A DNA stretch of 64,000 nt, taken from the NCBI RefSeq assembly GCF_910589235.1, contig NC_060957.1:787501-851500 (forward strand). The letters are read 5' to 3'. The position numbers were made by a program, and so were the translations under genes. This DNA comes from Vespa crabro (taxonomy: Eukaryota; Arthropoda; Insecta; Hymenoptera; Vespidae). Shown piece after piece: positions 1-11,152 of this stretch. The notes under the pieces are model-generated. The model ran no database searches and was not told the origin of the DNA. It worked only from the letters and a program-made list of their open reading frames with translations. How positions within the stretch are numbered: position 1 is the first letter of the stretch; the number at the start of each line of letters is the position of its first letter.

Positions 1-1
1 G

Positions 2-49
2 GACATCGCCGTTCACAACCGCGACGAGGTAGAGTACGCAACGGCATAA
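2..49 (+). CDS. Possible C-terminal end of an upstream gene (partial)
   Basis: Frame 2 reads D-I-A-V-H-N-R-D-E-V-E-Y-A-T-A and then a TAA stop at 47-49. The mixed acidic and hydrophobic composition is more protein-like than the simple-sequence frames that fill most of the window. The bases after it turn at once into an A-rich, stop-filled stretch, as a 3' UTR would. Alternatively GAG|GTAGAG near 27-35 could be a weak splice donor. The fragment is too short to assign a family, and its upstream part lies outside the window. Confidence 0.25.
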   Translation, partial: DIAVHNRDEVEYATA

Positions 50-1779
50 CGTAGCGGTTTCCATCGTAACGAACGACGCACGCTAATATTATAAAAGTGA
101 AAGAAAGATAAGAGTACTGGATGGAATAAGTGACTGCAAAAGAAAAAGAAAAAAGAAAAAAAAAAAAGAAAAAGAGAGAAAGAAAAGGAAAAAAAATAAA
201 AAAGAAAAGAAAAGGAACGAGAATGATAATCGAACGAGCGTAAGAGTATTTATTAAAGTGATTAAAAATTTCTCAAGGTGAGAATTATCCTTTCGTTACC
301 TTTACGTATTTAAGTACGTAAAGCAGGTTGTTGCCCTGCCTCTGAGATGTACGAGAAACCAGAAGCAAAAGAAAAAGGATAAAGGGAGAAAGGGAAAGAG
401 TAGAGGAGAAAGAGGTACTAGAGAAAAACGTTTACGGGGGATTATGCAAATGTGAGTAATTAATTTCGCGAAGCCTATTAGCCTTGCCCAACGGTCGTGG
501 CTTGTAGAAGAGGAAGGAATTCAACGTACGGAGAAGTATCGGGTTCCTAGGGACGAAAGACTTTTGTGCTTTCTCGACTTTCGAACGCGCGTAGCAATTT
601 ATCTTTTAGAAGGGTCGGATTCGAACGTACGTACGTTTAATTAGAACCAGCTCCGATCGGTTGCTCTTAAAAATTAATTGCCGTAATTCATTGAAACCTT
701 TTCTTAATGTAATACCTTCTAATATCTTAGATAATCAAATCAGATCTATGGTTTTCTTCTTTGTCCTAGGTAATACGAAATGTGTAATATGAAATAAGAA
801 AGGGGTAAGTTTTAATTAATTCTAATTGAGGGATGACAAAATGATTGTTGATAACGAATCGAGACAATTGATAACAGAAAATGAGAAATTGTACGTCTGT
901 TAGCCTAAAAGAAACATATTATATTTAAATAAAAATTTTTTAATCTTTCATTCACTCTATTCACATCGTTTACTCGTATAAGGAAGAAGGAAGTCCTTGT
1001 TCAAGTATCTATTAAATATGAAAAAAAAAGAAAAAAAAAAAAAACAAACAAACAAAAAAAGAAAAAAGAAAAAAGAATAAACATTAATACCTATCGAAAA
1101 TAGATTTGTGAAGGATGAAAGATTTTCCAAAACGATAATCCTGAATATGGAAAACGATAGAAGAATATAGTGATTCTGTTCATAAACGATTCGATATATA
1201 TATATATATTTTCGTTGAAGCGACAAGGCAATGTATCTATTATGAAAAATTCGTTAATTTCACAGTGACTGCGTTCGAGTGGTTGCTTGGTGATAGTAGA
1301 TACGATCAGTAACGATCGGAAGTGAAGCCCTCCCTGCTATCATTTTAGTTAATCCCTTTTGTGTTGAGTATTCGAACATATATATCTATATACATATATA
1401 CATACATACGTACATACATGCATACATACATGCATATATATATATATATATATATATGTATATTAGAGGATATGTAATTAAACCAAATTAATTACTTAGG
1501 CAATATTTAATCAAATTATTGTTTTAAATCGTCTCGTCTAAAGAATTAATTTAAATCATTTATATTTATAAGAATTGCATTAGTCTCACATATAAATCTA
1601 ATTTATAAATACGTTTTGTAAGGAAGTATCTTGATACAAAGGTCAGTTTTAAGCAAACCTAATGGAATAAAGAGAACAAGTATGGTTAACGGTATTCCCT
1701 TTGCCCTGTGTCACGTATTATTGACGGCTTAAATTCATTAGATTTTCTCGCAATGTAACGCGAGGGGTTCTCTATCGAG
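50..1779. other. Noncoding AT-rich stretch with A-rich tracts and a POU-octamer-like site
   Basis: No credible coding frame was seen. Polypurine A/G tracts occupy 123-215 and 1021-1078. At 437-449 a 13-base string ending in ATGCAA, followed by an ATGCAAAT octamer and a TAATTAAT motif, exactly matches the start of the element at 16035. A short (ACGT)n palindrome lies at about 625-640. Mixed CATA/TA simple repeats run from 1378 to 1457. Confidence 0.6.
1378..1457. repeat. Compound (TA)n/(CATA)n microsatellite
   Basis: Alternating TATA, CATA and TGCATA units give way to an uninterrupted TA run at the right end. This is ordinary simple-sequence DNA. Confidence 0.9.
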
Positions 1780-1946
1780 TTCTTCCATCTCTCTCTCTCT
1801 CTCTCACTTTTTCTTCTCATTTCGAGGGTAAAATTCGCTCCTCCACTCTTGCAGACTCGGCGCGAAAAAGCCCAAAGTCCCGTGAACTTATATCGGATTA
1901 TTTTATCAAATCGTCGGGCTCAATGTCTTCTCTCCCTCTCTACCTC

Positions 1947-1986
<40 letters not shown>

Positions 1987-2020
1987 TCTCTCTATTTTTC
2001 TTATTCCTTCTCTCATGCTC
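1780..2020. repeat. (TC)n microsatellites
   Basis: A short CT array at about 1791-1806 and a longer one at about 1949-1984 lie in a pyrimidine-rich plus strand. The open frame across them is a serine-leucine artefact. A modest acceptor-like sequence (pyrimidines, then TTACAG) ends at 2145, with no convincing exon behind it. Confidence 0.85.
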
Positions 2021-3052
2021 TTCCACTGTTACCAACTTCCTTTAGGGGTGCAATCCCCAACGTCGTTCTTTCCAACGGAATATTTCCTTCCGTACTCCCT
2101 CGAGTACTAAGGAGCCCTTACGCTTGCTTATTATCTACGTTACAGGTTAGAAAAAGGGAAAAAGGTTTCGAGACTCTCGACAGAAGGTATGGAAACTCGT
2201 TGCCAATCTTTCGCGTATGATAAGAGTTCTTTGATTTATGTGGGTTATACACGGTACTTGTTGTAGGGTCTTTGGAAAATTAGATCGTCCGAAATCCTCC
2301 GTGTCCATCTTTTTTTCCCCTCTCTTTTATTTTTCTTTTAGTTTATAGCACGCTTGGGAATTTTTTACGAATTGACTCGTGAAATCATATCGGCCATGTT
2401 AAACGTTTCATGATATACGAAAAGTGAATTATATCAAATATAGAGAGTCTACTATGTGATTAGAAAATGGAAAAAAAAAAAAAAAAAAAGAAGAAAAAGA
2501 AATTGAGAAAGGCCTGTCTCTCTCAAGGCTTTTTTCTTTCTTGAATCTTGAAGAAATTACATTTCTCGTCTACAGACGAGACACTTTCAAATTGCCATTA
2601 AAATACGTGATTTAAGATCGTGTCGGTATCTCTCGAATTACATCTCTATCATCCGTTTTGCACCGAACGATCGTTGGCACGATGCAATAGCATTTTTCTT
2701 TCGATAGTTGAAAACGAAGGGCAAAAGGGAAAAGTTAAAGGCAGGAGGGAAAGAGAGAGAGAGAGGGAGAGAGAAAGACTGAGATAGGTTTGGCTCGAAT
2801 GGGAGCGTAAGTTATTTCTTTGGTTACGCGATACGAAAAGCTTCGAAGGGCGCCGTCGTCGACGAATACTTTCTCCGTCTTTCTCTATCCGTTCTAACGT
2901 TTACGACGATTTGTATCGGCTGAAAGAAAACCTTGCTTTTCGTACTGGAGCGCGCTTAAGTAGATGCTCATCGATCATTCTTATTCGTCTTCGACTTTCT
3001 CTAGAATTACCCTATATCTGTATCGATGGAATCGATAAGCGATACAAACAAA
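2021..3052. other. Noncoding, no gene seen
   Basis: Unique AT-rich sequence with a poly(A) run near 2467-2489, a short GA array at about 2753-2776 and a CpG-rich patch at 2820-2960. No open frame, splice-site pair or RNA gene stands out. Confidence 0.6.
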
Positions 3053-3090
3053 AAATAAAATAAAATAAAATAAAATAAAATAAAATAAAA
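3053..3090. repeat. (AAAAT)n pentanucleotide array
   Basis: About seven nearly perfect AAAAT units. Confidence 0.9.
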
Positions 3091-3540
3091 GAAGAGAAAT
3101 AAAATCGAGGATATCGTGTATGCAATACAAATTTTACAAAGTTATCGAATTTTCTAAACAAATATTTAAAAGATAAAAATTAAACGTAATAAAACTAAAA
3201 AGAAAAGAAGCATCGTGAGATGATGCGGCTATCTGAAGTCGTGGTAAAAAAAAAAAAAAAAGAAAAAAAAAGGGAGAAATAAAAAAGGAATTTGTACGTT
3301 TTTTGTCATCTGTCTTTCACTTTGTTTTTTCCTTTCCTTTTTTTTTCTTCTTTTCTTTCTTTTTTTATTTCGATTAAAAAAAACAATGCCAAACAAAAAG
3401 AACATATAATCCACAGGTGTTTTAAGAAGGAGACATTCGCTAGCCTATGTTCGACCGTGAAGTTTAACCTTCCCATATTTCTACCGAGCACAGTCGACGT
3501 CTGTTCGAGGTACATGATTAACTTTCCTTCATTATCATAA

Positions 3541-3745
3541 GACTCGCGGTGCTTTCGTCAGGATATCTAAGGGACGCGAACTTCTCGTCTTTCGTGGCAC
3601 GCCCTCGCGTGCATTCCTTACGCATTTTAAACCGTCTACGAGTTCCACCACGATCCTCGAACATTTCTGCGGAGTTAATAATGTCTTTCGCGATTAATAA
3701 TCGTGGAATTAATGCCGAGAGCCGGCAGGTATAAAGCCGAGACGA
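3541..3745. promoter_or_regulatory. CpG-rich block with three TAAT motifs, candidate enhancer
   Basis: This patch is richer in G, C and CpG than its flanks and free of microsatellites. Three TAAT/ATTA-type homeodomain cores lie between about 3675 and 3715, spaced roughly 15-20 bases apart. A donor-like CAG|GTATAA ends the block near 3729. A 61-codon frame crosses it, but its composition gives no coding support. The enhancer reading is inferred from texture and motifs alone. Confidence 0.25.
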
Positions 3746-4565
3746 TAATCTTCTCGACTGTAAGAGTTATTATTTCCATTTAATTGTTTCTTCGTGAATT
3801 TCCGTTTCTTTCGTTGAACTTTGAAAAATTATTAATTATAAGGATATTATAATATTTCTTTATATAATTTTACGTTTTATGATATTAATTTTATCTAATT
3901 TATGATAATAGAAAGTAATAGAGAATGAAGGAAAATAAGATTATACAAAAAGTTTTTATTCAATTTTATATAATAAATAGTTTTACAACATAATACATTT
4001 TATGTAAGATCACTGATTAAAGTAATACAAATTAAATATACTGTATAATAACAAATATAATTTTGTTCTATTTTAATGGATTGTAATTTAATTGTAATGA
4101 TGAATTGTTCTATTGTATGATGAAAAGGATACAAAGTACGTTTTATTGGACACTCACAATCAGTCCTTCTCAATTCTTGTCGGCACACAATCACTCAACT
4201 ACTGCTCTCTCTCTCTCTCTCTCTTCATTTTTTTTTCTTTTTTTTTTTTTTTATTTTTTTTTTTAACAAAGTTCACTCCACTACCTTTCAAAATGCGCGT
4301 CGACGATAGTTAAGGCGATTTCCGGCTCTCTCACTGACGAGAGACAAAAATAGCTGCTCCAAAAACGTTTTCTAAAAAGAATAGACTGCTAATCGCATAA
4401 CCGGCTTTATCGTTTTTCTCAAAATTTCTTTATACTTTAGAGATAAACCGTACACATGCTAAAATTAATTAAATCGATTTTTATTTAAATTTGATTTTTA
4501 TTTAAATCGATTGATCGCGTTACGAGTGGTCTTCGGTGATCTTACATTTATCATAGTGAACAATA
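3746..4565. other. AT-rich noncoding stretch with short direct repeats
   Basis: Contains a CT array (about 4203-4224) followed by a poly(T) tract to 4264. Near 4470-4515 a 17-base AT-rich unit built on ATTTTTATTTAAAT occurs twice, bounded on both sides by AAATCGAT, so the whole is nearly palindromic. No gene seen. Confidence 0.6.
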
Positions 4566-4735
4566 TAAAAAGATTTTGATTAAATCGTATCGTTTAAAAA
4601 ATTTATTCTATTTTAATTTCGCGACATAATGCTCATCGTTAATTAACATTTAAAAAGATTTTGATTAAATCGTGTCGTTTAAAAAATTTATTCTATTTTA
4701 ATTTCGCGACATAATACTCATCGTTAATTAACATT
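4566..4735. repeat. 85-bp tandem duplication (two copies)
   Basis: Copy 1 is 4566-4650 and copy 2 is 4651-4735. By direct comparison they differ at only two positions (A/G in CGTRTCG and G/A in ATAATRCTC). Each copy carries a GTTAATTAAC palindrome. The near identity implies a recent duplication, or an assembly collapse/expansion error. Confidence 0.95.
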
Positions 4736-5777
4736 TTTCTCGATATAATTTCAATATAATTAAGATATCTAATATTCGTTTTTTATATAGATTTATCCAC
4801 GTCACTCGTTTCCATTCTCGTTCAATTTTCTTCTCCTAAACTTCCTAATCTCTTTCAAAAGGGGAAAAAAGGGAAAACATCAAGGAGCATTGACATGTAT
4901 TTACGTTATTCGAGCGCCGTATCTTTCTGGAGATTCTTTGATTCCTTTTCCTCGATCATGTACTCAATCAAATTTTTATCAAATGACGTACCTAGTCATG
5001 TCTCTTTTAAATCTTATTATAAAAATCCAAAAAGCAGATTTTGCCACGAGATTATCTTTAATTGCAATTCCCTATTGGGAATTCTCGATCTCTTTGAATC
5101 ACTCGTCGATTTCATTTGATTTTTTTCCTTTCACTATACATACATTATACTTTTCAACGTTCACATTTTAATTTGATTCTCATAATATCAATTCTTCTAA
5201 TTTCTACGAACGCTTATTCATTCAAAATTTTCTGTCTTAAATTTTAAAAGCAATTATTATATGCCATTGTCGAAAGTTCATTTTTAATTGAAATATTTTC
5301 ATTCAATCGAGTATTAAAAGCTGATTGTATTCTCGAGTTGTTAAAAATCCATTAGATCGTTACATAGTTACATACCTGGTCTATATAACAAAGAAAATTT
5401 TGATAGTACGAAAATGGACATTGTAATCGATTAGATTTGAAGATATAGTCCATAAATCTTTTAAATCGATTGATCGATTCATTCCGAGAAGGAAACATCG
5501 TCCTCATGAAAAGCAAACCGGGTTCATAGAAGGAAGGACTAGTCGATAGAATCAAACGTCGTATTCGCCGGATTCATTTCTGGCTACGATTCCTGGGGGT
5601 TGCCCATCACGAAAGTCCAATTGGAGAAGATTGAACAGTACGATAGAATGGATTATCTCCTATTCGTCGATTCTTCTCGCTCCGAAAATCGCGATAGAAC
5701 GTTTCAAAGAAAAATACGTGGTATCGTCAAATGGGAGCAAGGTTTACTCTCGAATTCAATCGTTTGTCCTCTCGTCA

Positions 5778-5778
<1 letters not shown>
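4736..5778. other. Noncoding, nothing recognised
   Basis: AT-rich unique sequence. Overlapping open frames at 4890-5171 and a minus-strand frame at 5352-5555 have no recognisable domain, no good start context and no flanking splice signals. Confidence 0.55.
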
Positions 5779-5809
<31 letters not shown>

Positions 5810-5843
5810 TATCAAAATCTCTCTCTTTCTTTCTCTCTTTTAT
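5779..5843. repeat. (TC)n/(TATC)n microsatellite
   Basis: Imperfect CT array with TATCT interruptions. Confidence 0.9.
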
Positions 5844-5929
5844 CATAGATTCTGAGTATCGACGTAATGATTATTAAAGATCTACGAGCAATTCTTGGAA
5901 ACATTCAATTTTCGTCTATGTACGTTTCT

Positions 5930-6200
5930 CAGTCGATCGTGATCATTACCTTAAAGCGAAAAGTCTCCAACATGGTTTGATCGCGAGTGCAATTAAGTGC
6001 AAAGTGGACCAGTAGACGTTCTTGGACGACGGTAAGCTTGCGAAACTCCAACGCTCGTAAGTCGTAAGGTATTTCGTGCGGTTACGCGAAACTTGCTAAC
6101 TTCGCCGGTGTGACACCTGCCGCGCGTAATCAACCTGCCGAGTTAACTGGGTTTCTCGTTCTCTCGGTCGCGCTCGTAGCAACTACCGCGTCTCTACTCT
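5930..6200 (+). promoter_or_regulatory. CpG-rich block with a candidate splice donor, possible enhancer or exon
   Basis: CpG-rich unique sequence between microsatellites. It contains a TGCAATTAAGTGC homeodomain-type motif near 5989, similar in flavour to the duplicated element at 15.3/16.0 kb. A plus-strand donor GACG|GTAAGC lies at about 6031-6037. No matching acceptor or coding frame was found, so exon status is speculative. Confidence 0.2.
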
Positions 6201-6283
6201 TCCGCGTCTATACGTATATATGTATATCCTGTTACAACAGCAACACAATTGGCAAAGACGAATATTATCTTAATGTGTGTGTT

Positions 6284-6285
<2 letters not shown>

Positions 6286-6322
<37 letters not shown>
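6286..6322. repeat. (TA)n microsatellite
   Basis: Uninterrupted TA array flanked by GTGTGTTTGTG and GTATGTGTT. Confidence 0.95.
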
Positions 6323-6330
<8 letters not shown>

Positions 6331-6627
6331 TTCTGCATGTCCATTGACATCAAACATGCCTTTTCTGCCCGTCAGTCTGTCTACCTGTCATTATTTGTTT
6401 TTGTTTTCTTGTTTTCTTGTTTTCTTGTATTTTTTTCTTTCTCTAGAAAATTTCTTTATTACAAAAGCCTACCATACATAAGTACGTGATACAGTTACAA
6501 AAAAAAAAAAAAAAAAAACAAAAAAAATAAATGAAAGAAAAGAATTGACATGAAATAGAGAAGGTAGATAAAAAAAGATGGATAGAAAAAAATGAAGGAC
6601 GAATGTATTTTTATTCTAACTGCGAAC

Positions 6628-6815
6628 ACTTCAAAATAATTTCTTAATTGTGGAATTGTGATGCGCTACATTCTAGGTACTTTGAACGGCTTATAATGAA
6701 TGAATAATTTTGAAAAAAAATATTGTATATTCTTTGAAACCACAGAAATAATAATCAGTAAGTTTTTTGAACATAATTTCCAATTTTGTCAGTTTAAACA
6801 AAGTTTATTCATACG
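6628..6815 (+). repeat. Diverged interspersed repeat, copy 1
   Basis: Aligns in the same orientation with 33494-33690, 27 kb away. Shared landmarks in order are CAAAATAATTTC, TGCGCTA, AGGTA-TTTTGAAC with small changes, AATGAATAATTTTGA followed by an A run, ATTCTTTGA, GAAATAATAA and a later TGTCA. The family was not recognised. No coding capacity or clear terminal inverted repeat was seen. Confidence 0.65.
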
Positions 6816-9280
6816 TATATTTGTGAATGTCAACAAAATTCTTATGACTGCGTCAAATATGTTAATAATGTAAAGTAAGCTCACATATAAAAAAAAACTC
6901 TTCATTTATTTATCCATCTATTTCTCTTACTTTATATTCACTTTATTCATGTTCGATCGATTAATTGCAACTACGAGTTGTGTACTCGCTCGTGGTATTT
7001 GCTGGCTGGTCTCTCTATTCATTGCACTATGATAATTCTGTTACAGAGAAAGTGAAAATAGTAATGATCAATATTAATCTACATTTCGAAGTATAATAAT
7101 TTGTGAATATCCCATTTGGATTATAATACATTTGGATGAATATTTTTTTTTTTCTAATAATAATATAAAGTTCATGATTTATTTAATAATCATATGAAAG
7201 ATCTCTTTTAAGGCATCAAACTTTTGTTCATCCTTGTTAAAATAGAATAGAGATATATATTTTTTTTTTTTTTTTTTGTAAATATAAATCATAACTGTTA
7301 CGATAAGTATAAATATTTTTTATATACCCGTAGAACAAACTTTTTTTTTCAAAGGCCGATCTTGCAATGAAATTTTTCGATCACTCTGTCTTTAAGATAC
7401 ATTGCGATTTTGTCGCGAATTTTTAAAAAGTAGAATTAAGCGACATTGATATGCACAGCAAGGTTTGTTTGTGCATATATTTTTATAGAAAATATATAAG
7501 ATCTTATGAATAAAAGATAAAATCCCTTAAAGGATGAGTGTCAATTTATCTTGAAAATCCCAAAGAAACATAATCGATTGACGATACATCGAGTTACTTA
7601 ATTTTCATTAACGATCAAAGTATTATATTATAAATAGTCAATACTATTTTGTAAAAATCGATATGCTTTTTAATAAGTCATTCTCATTCCTGCTCATTTT
7701 TCTTTCTTTTTTTTTCTCTCTCTCTCTCTCTTTTGAAGCTTGAAATAAGCAACGAGTAAAATAACTCGAAAAAAATAAAAAGTTTAATGTTTGCCATGAG
7801 AAGCTGCATCATTCAACCTCTCCCTAAGTGCACCAAATTAACTCTTTTACCTTTCAGTTACAAGTATTTGGTTAACGTATTAAGGTCCGAACAAGGTTTT
7901 TAGTGATGTTTCCAGAACACCGCTAATTACATACTAAAACTCTCCGTGCGTTTTCTTTTAAAGAAATGCATTAACCGACTAAAGATTTTTTCGTGAGTAA
8001 CGAGAAATTTAAGCTCTTTCGTTAATATAAAAATTTTAATTTTATTTATCTAACCTTTCTTTTGCCTTGTCAAAAATTATCGTATCGAAAGTTTCGTTTC
8101 GACATCGAACGTCTCTTATTTTTCTTTCTTTCTTTTTTTTTTTTTGTTCAATGACGTTCAAATTTTGTTACGTATTTTAAACGAACGCTTCCTCGTCTTC
8201 GAATCGGTCGAACGAAAGTTCGAGTTTCGATGAACATTGAATACTTCTTTTCCGATTGAAAGTTTTGCTTTATTTTTACCTTTCATCTTGATTCCCATCG
8301 ATTAACTTTTCATGTATTTTCGTCGTCAATTGAAATTGCAAAGACTCGGAATGAATTTCGATCGATTCCTTCTCGATCGTTAGAACGTCCTTGTTTATAG
8401 CGCTTCATTTAGATAATTAATTATTATCGCGGCATTATACTTGTAACTTCTCAAATCGCGTAAATTCATCGGCTCATTGTTCTATCCTTGAAAGCTTCCA
8501 CATTATCATAGACAATAGTCAATCTGCATGCATTATACGTCAAATATATCAATCCATAATATGTAATTATCTATGATTTATGTTTTATGTACACGATAGA
8601 AAGATTTTCGTTTATGATTGATTATTTTACTTTGGGTCTTTATTTACACAATTTCTTTTTCTTCGAATTTTCATACAATATCGTATTATGAAAGACATTT
8701 CTGTTGTCAACAGATCTAACAATAAAGACGTACTTACGGAAAAGGTCGAAGATTTCCGAGCGCCAGTTTTATAACAGCGTTAAACGATGAGACATAGTTA
8801 GTTGACGACGAGCAAGGACAAGAGTCCTATCGAACGAATCTGATTAAATCCTAAAACTTGGCACCTCGTTTATCTCATCTTGACCATAGCTCATTCAACA
8901 AAAGATTATCAAAAAAGTATAATTCTTTTTAAACATTTACAAAAAAAAAAAAAAAGTACTGCTACTGACAAATACATTTTTCACTCGTCATTGTAATTAA
9001 CTATATCCTAAATCAAGATCTATAATGTTACTTAATACAATAAATATTAAAATATTCTTTTACTTACGATAAAAAATATACAAACAAATACATATACACA
9101 ACACACATATACACACGTATAAAGATACACGCGTACATAGAGATATATCGATTATTCACTAAATTTGTACTATCGATGAAAATAAAAATAGATTCATAAT
9201 TTTATCGAAGCTAAATTTAAGAGAAAGTTAGAAGAAGGAGATACGGAAGAAGGAAATTCGTATAAAAAAGAGAGAGGTAA
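6816..9280. other. Long AT-rich noncoding stretch
   Basis: Poly(T) runs near 7141 and 7260, a short CT array at 7716-7731 and unique sequence. The block at 7780-7960 is less simple and has an acceptor-like CTTTCAG at 7851-7857, but stops follow in all frames. Between 9090 and 9150 there are CACA/TATA simple repeats. No gene supported. Confidence 0.55.
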
Positions 9281-9566
9281 ATGGTATGCATATTCGTCAG
9301 TGATGAACGCGAAGCAAGTCCATGCGCATCCTTGGAAAGAGAAAAGAAAAGGATTCAGAAGCAGGCTGCTTCCTCTCTCTTTCTCTTTCTCTTCCTATAT
9401 TCTTCTCTCTTTTCGAGACTCCGGTGGTGGATGCATCCCCGTGGTTGGAGAGGAACGCCGGTAGCAGCCGAGGCAACTCGGTAGAAGCGGTGGTAGCAAA
9501 AGCAACCCTCTCGGAGCGCAGAACGTAGCGCATGCCCATCCGGGAATCGAAGCCACAGAGGCACAA

Positions 9567-9634
9567 CGTCAGCGGCGAACCAGCCGCCGGGTTTCTCAGT
9601 GCGTTTGGCGAACAGTTCGCGGACGGACGTGTCT
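9567..9634 (+). promoter_or_regulatory. Inr + DPE core promoter (TATA-less)
   Basis: Initiator TCAGTG places A(+1) at 9598. Counting from that A, positions +28 to +32 (9625-9629) read GGACG, a perfect fit to the arthropod DPE consensus RGWYV, inside CGGACGTG. The exact spacing is what makes an Inr+DPE call credible, because DPE function is spacing-dependent. The 3' half of the MTE (+23 to +29) also fits in part. No TATA box lies about 30 bases upstream. The surrounding 9420-9640 is the most GC-rich block of this part. DPE promoters are frequent at developmental regulator genes in flies. Transcription would run rightward. Confidence 0.45.
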
Positions 9635-9640
9635 CATCTC

Positions 9641-10035
9641 TTTCGTCTAGCTTCTTGGAGAACGCTCTTCCATCTCTTTTCTCATTCATTGAGGCCTTCT
9701 TGAAAGAAAAAAGCCATGAAGAGAGAATAAAGTAGGAGAAGAAGCAAGATTAATAACTTTATTATATCGTTTCGAACGTATTCGCGTTTCCTTTGCTATA
9801 AAGTGAAGCTCGGTGAAAATGATTGGAAAAATAGACAACGAGTTCTATTCGTGCATTTATTGAGACGCCGACGGTTATGTGAACTGAGAACTTGTTTCAA
9901 GGTTTTTTTTTTCATTGATAGGGGAAAGTAGAAAAAAAAAAAAAGAAAAAAGAAAAAGAAACGAGGGAGATAAAGGACAAAGGGTCAATTTGATTTTCTT
10001 TGAAGCTAACGATAACTTTCGGTGTTATCTTGGAA

Positions 10036-10067
<32 letters not shown>

Positions 10068-10560
10068 GAAGAGAAAAGATTTCGAAGGTCAAAGATCATC
10101 AGGACTATTTCATGCATGTTGCTCTGACCCTGATACGAGAAGCCACGCCGGAATACCAAGGTCGTTTGCGATCGATCAGCGTGGCGTCGACTGCCACGTG
10201 ACTGACTGATTGATCGTCTCCCATCGTTTCAATAATAATCTTGTGTCGAAGATCGTTTCGTGCGATTTCTTAAAAATTCGGTAAGGTCGAAATAATTGTT
10301 GTGACCTTCCCTTCTACGAAATTTGAGATTAGTCTTACGATGAAGGATCATTAAAAATATACACCTAACAAACTAATCTCGATTATCGTGAAAGTTTATC
10401 TTACTTAAAAGGAAATAAAACTGTATTTAATTGGTTTATATTTATTCCTTACGTCGATTGTTTTGTTATGATTAAACAATCTCGACACGACAGATTCTCG
10501 AAGATCTTGAATTTTCTTCTCTCTTCGCAATCGTGCGAGTATAAGTAAAGATTAACGTCA
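9641..10560. other. Putative 5' UTR or first-intron DNA with a small inverted repeat
   Basis: Downstream of the promoter at 9598 no long start-initiated frame appears. A polypurine tract covers 9929-9965 and a TA array 10043-10066. At 10142-10148 and 10179-10185, GCCACGC and GCGTGGC form an inverted repeat, with a CACGTG E-box just beyond at about 10195. Confidence 0.4.
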
Positions 10561-10974
10561 GCTTGACATCATTTTGGTCAGACTAAGGCGCGATACTTCT
10601 CAATATCTCTTATCGCGAACGTTTGAGAGAGTACGAAAAAGAAGAGACAGAGTGAACGAGCCAGAGAGAGAGAGAGAGAGAGAGGGAGGGAGAGAGAGAG
10701 AAATAAGAGAGTTGAACTGACAGAGAAGAAGAAGGGCTTGTGACGTGCAGTGCGATCGGTGCGAAGGAGATTTGAGGGACTTGGAGGATCCAGTTACGAC
10801 GTGACATGACGAGAGACTTATAAACGGCGAAAGCTGTAAAAAGAAGAAGGATAAAGAAACAGAGAGAGAGAGAGAGAGGGAGAAAGACAAAAAGGAGAAA
10901 GAGATAGAAGAGTAGAAGGACCGAAAGAGTTTGGTGAATCTTTGGGAATCGAAATCGCTACGTCAACGTGATTG
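10561..10974 (+). other. Candidate untranslated exon ending in a strong splice donor
   Basis: The junction ATTG|GTGAGT at 10974/10975 matches the donor consensus at +1 to +6. The sequence to its left is purine-rich with GA arrays (about 10662-10700 and 10861-10878) and lacks a long frame, so it would be 5' UTR. The left boundary is unknown; the Inr+DPE promoter at 9598 is a candidate start. A very similar CATTG|GTGAGT occurs at 11884. No matching acceptor could be assigned. Confidence 0.25.
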
Positions 10975-11110
10975 GTGAGTTTTGTACACGCGATTGATCT
11001 AATTTTGTTTTCTTAATCGATCTAAAAAGTTATTGTTTTCTACTTTTAAATTTTGAACAGGTTGTCCCGTAGAATATATAAGTTTTTTGAAATTCCAACT
11101 AACAAGTTAT

Positions 11111-11152
<42 letters not shown>

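Noticed and set aside
602..640. tRNA B-box-like GGATTCGAAC
   Set aside because: No A box, anticodon arm or acceptor-stem pairing can be folded around it; it is followed by an (ACGT)n palindrome.
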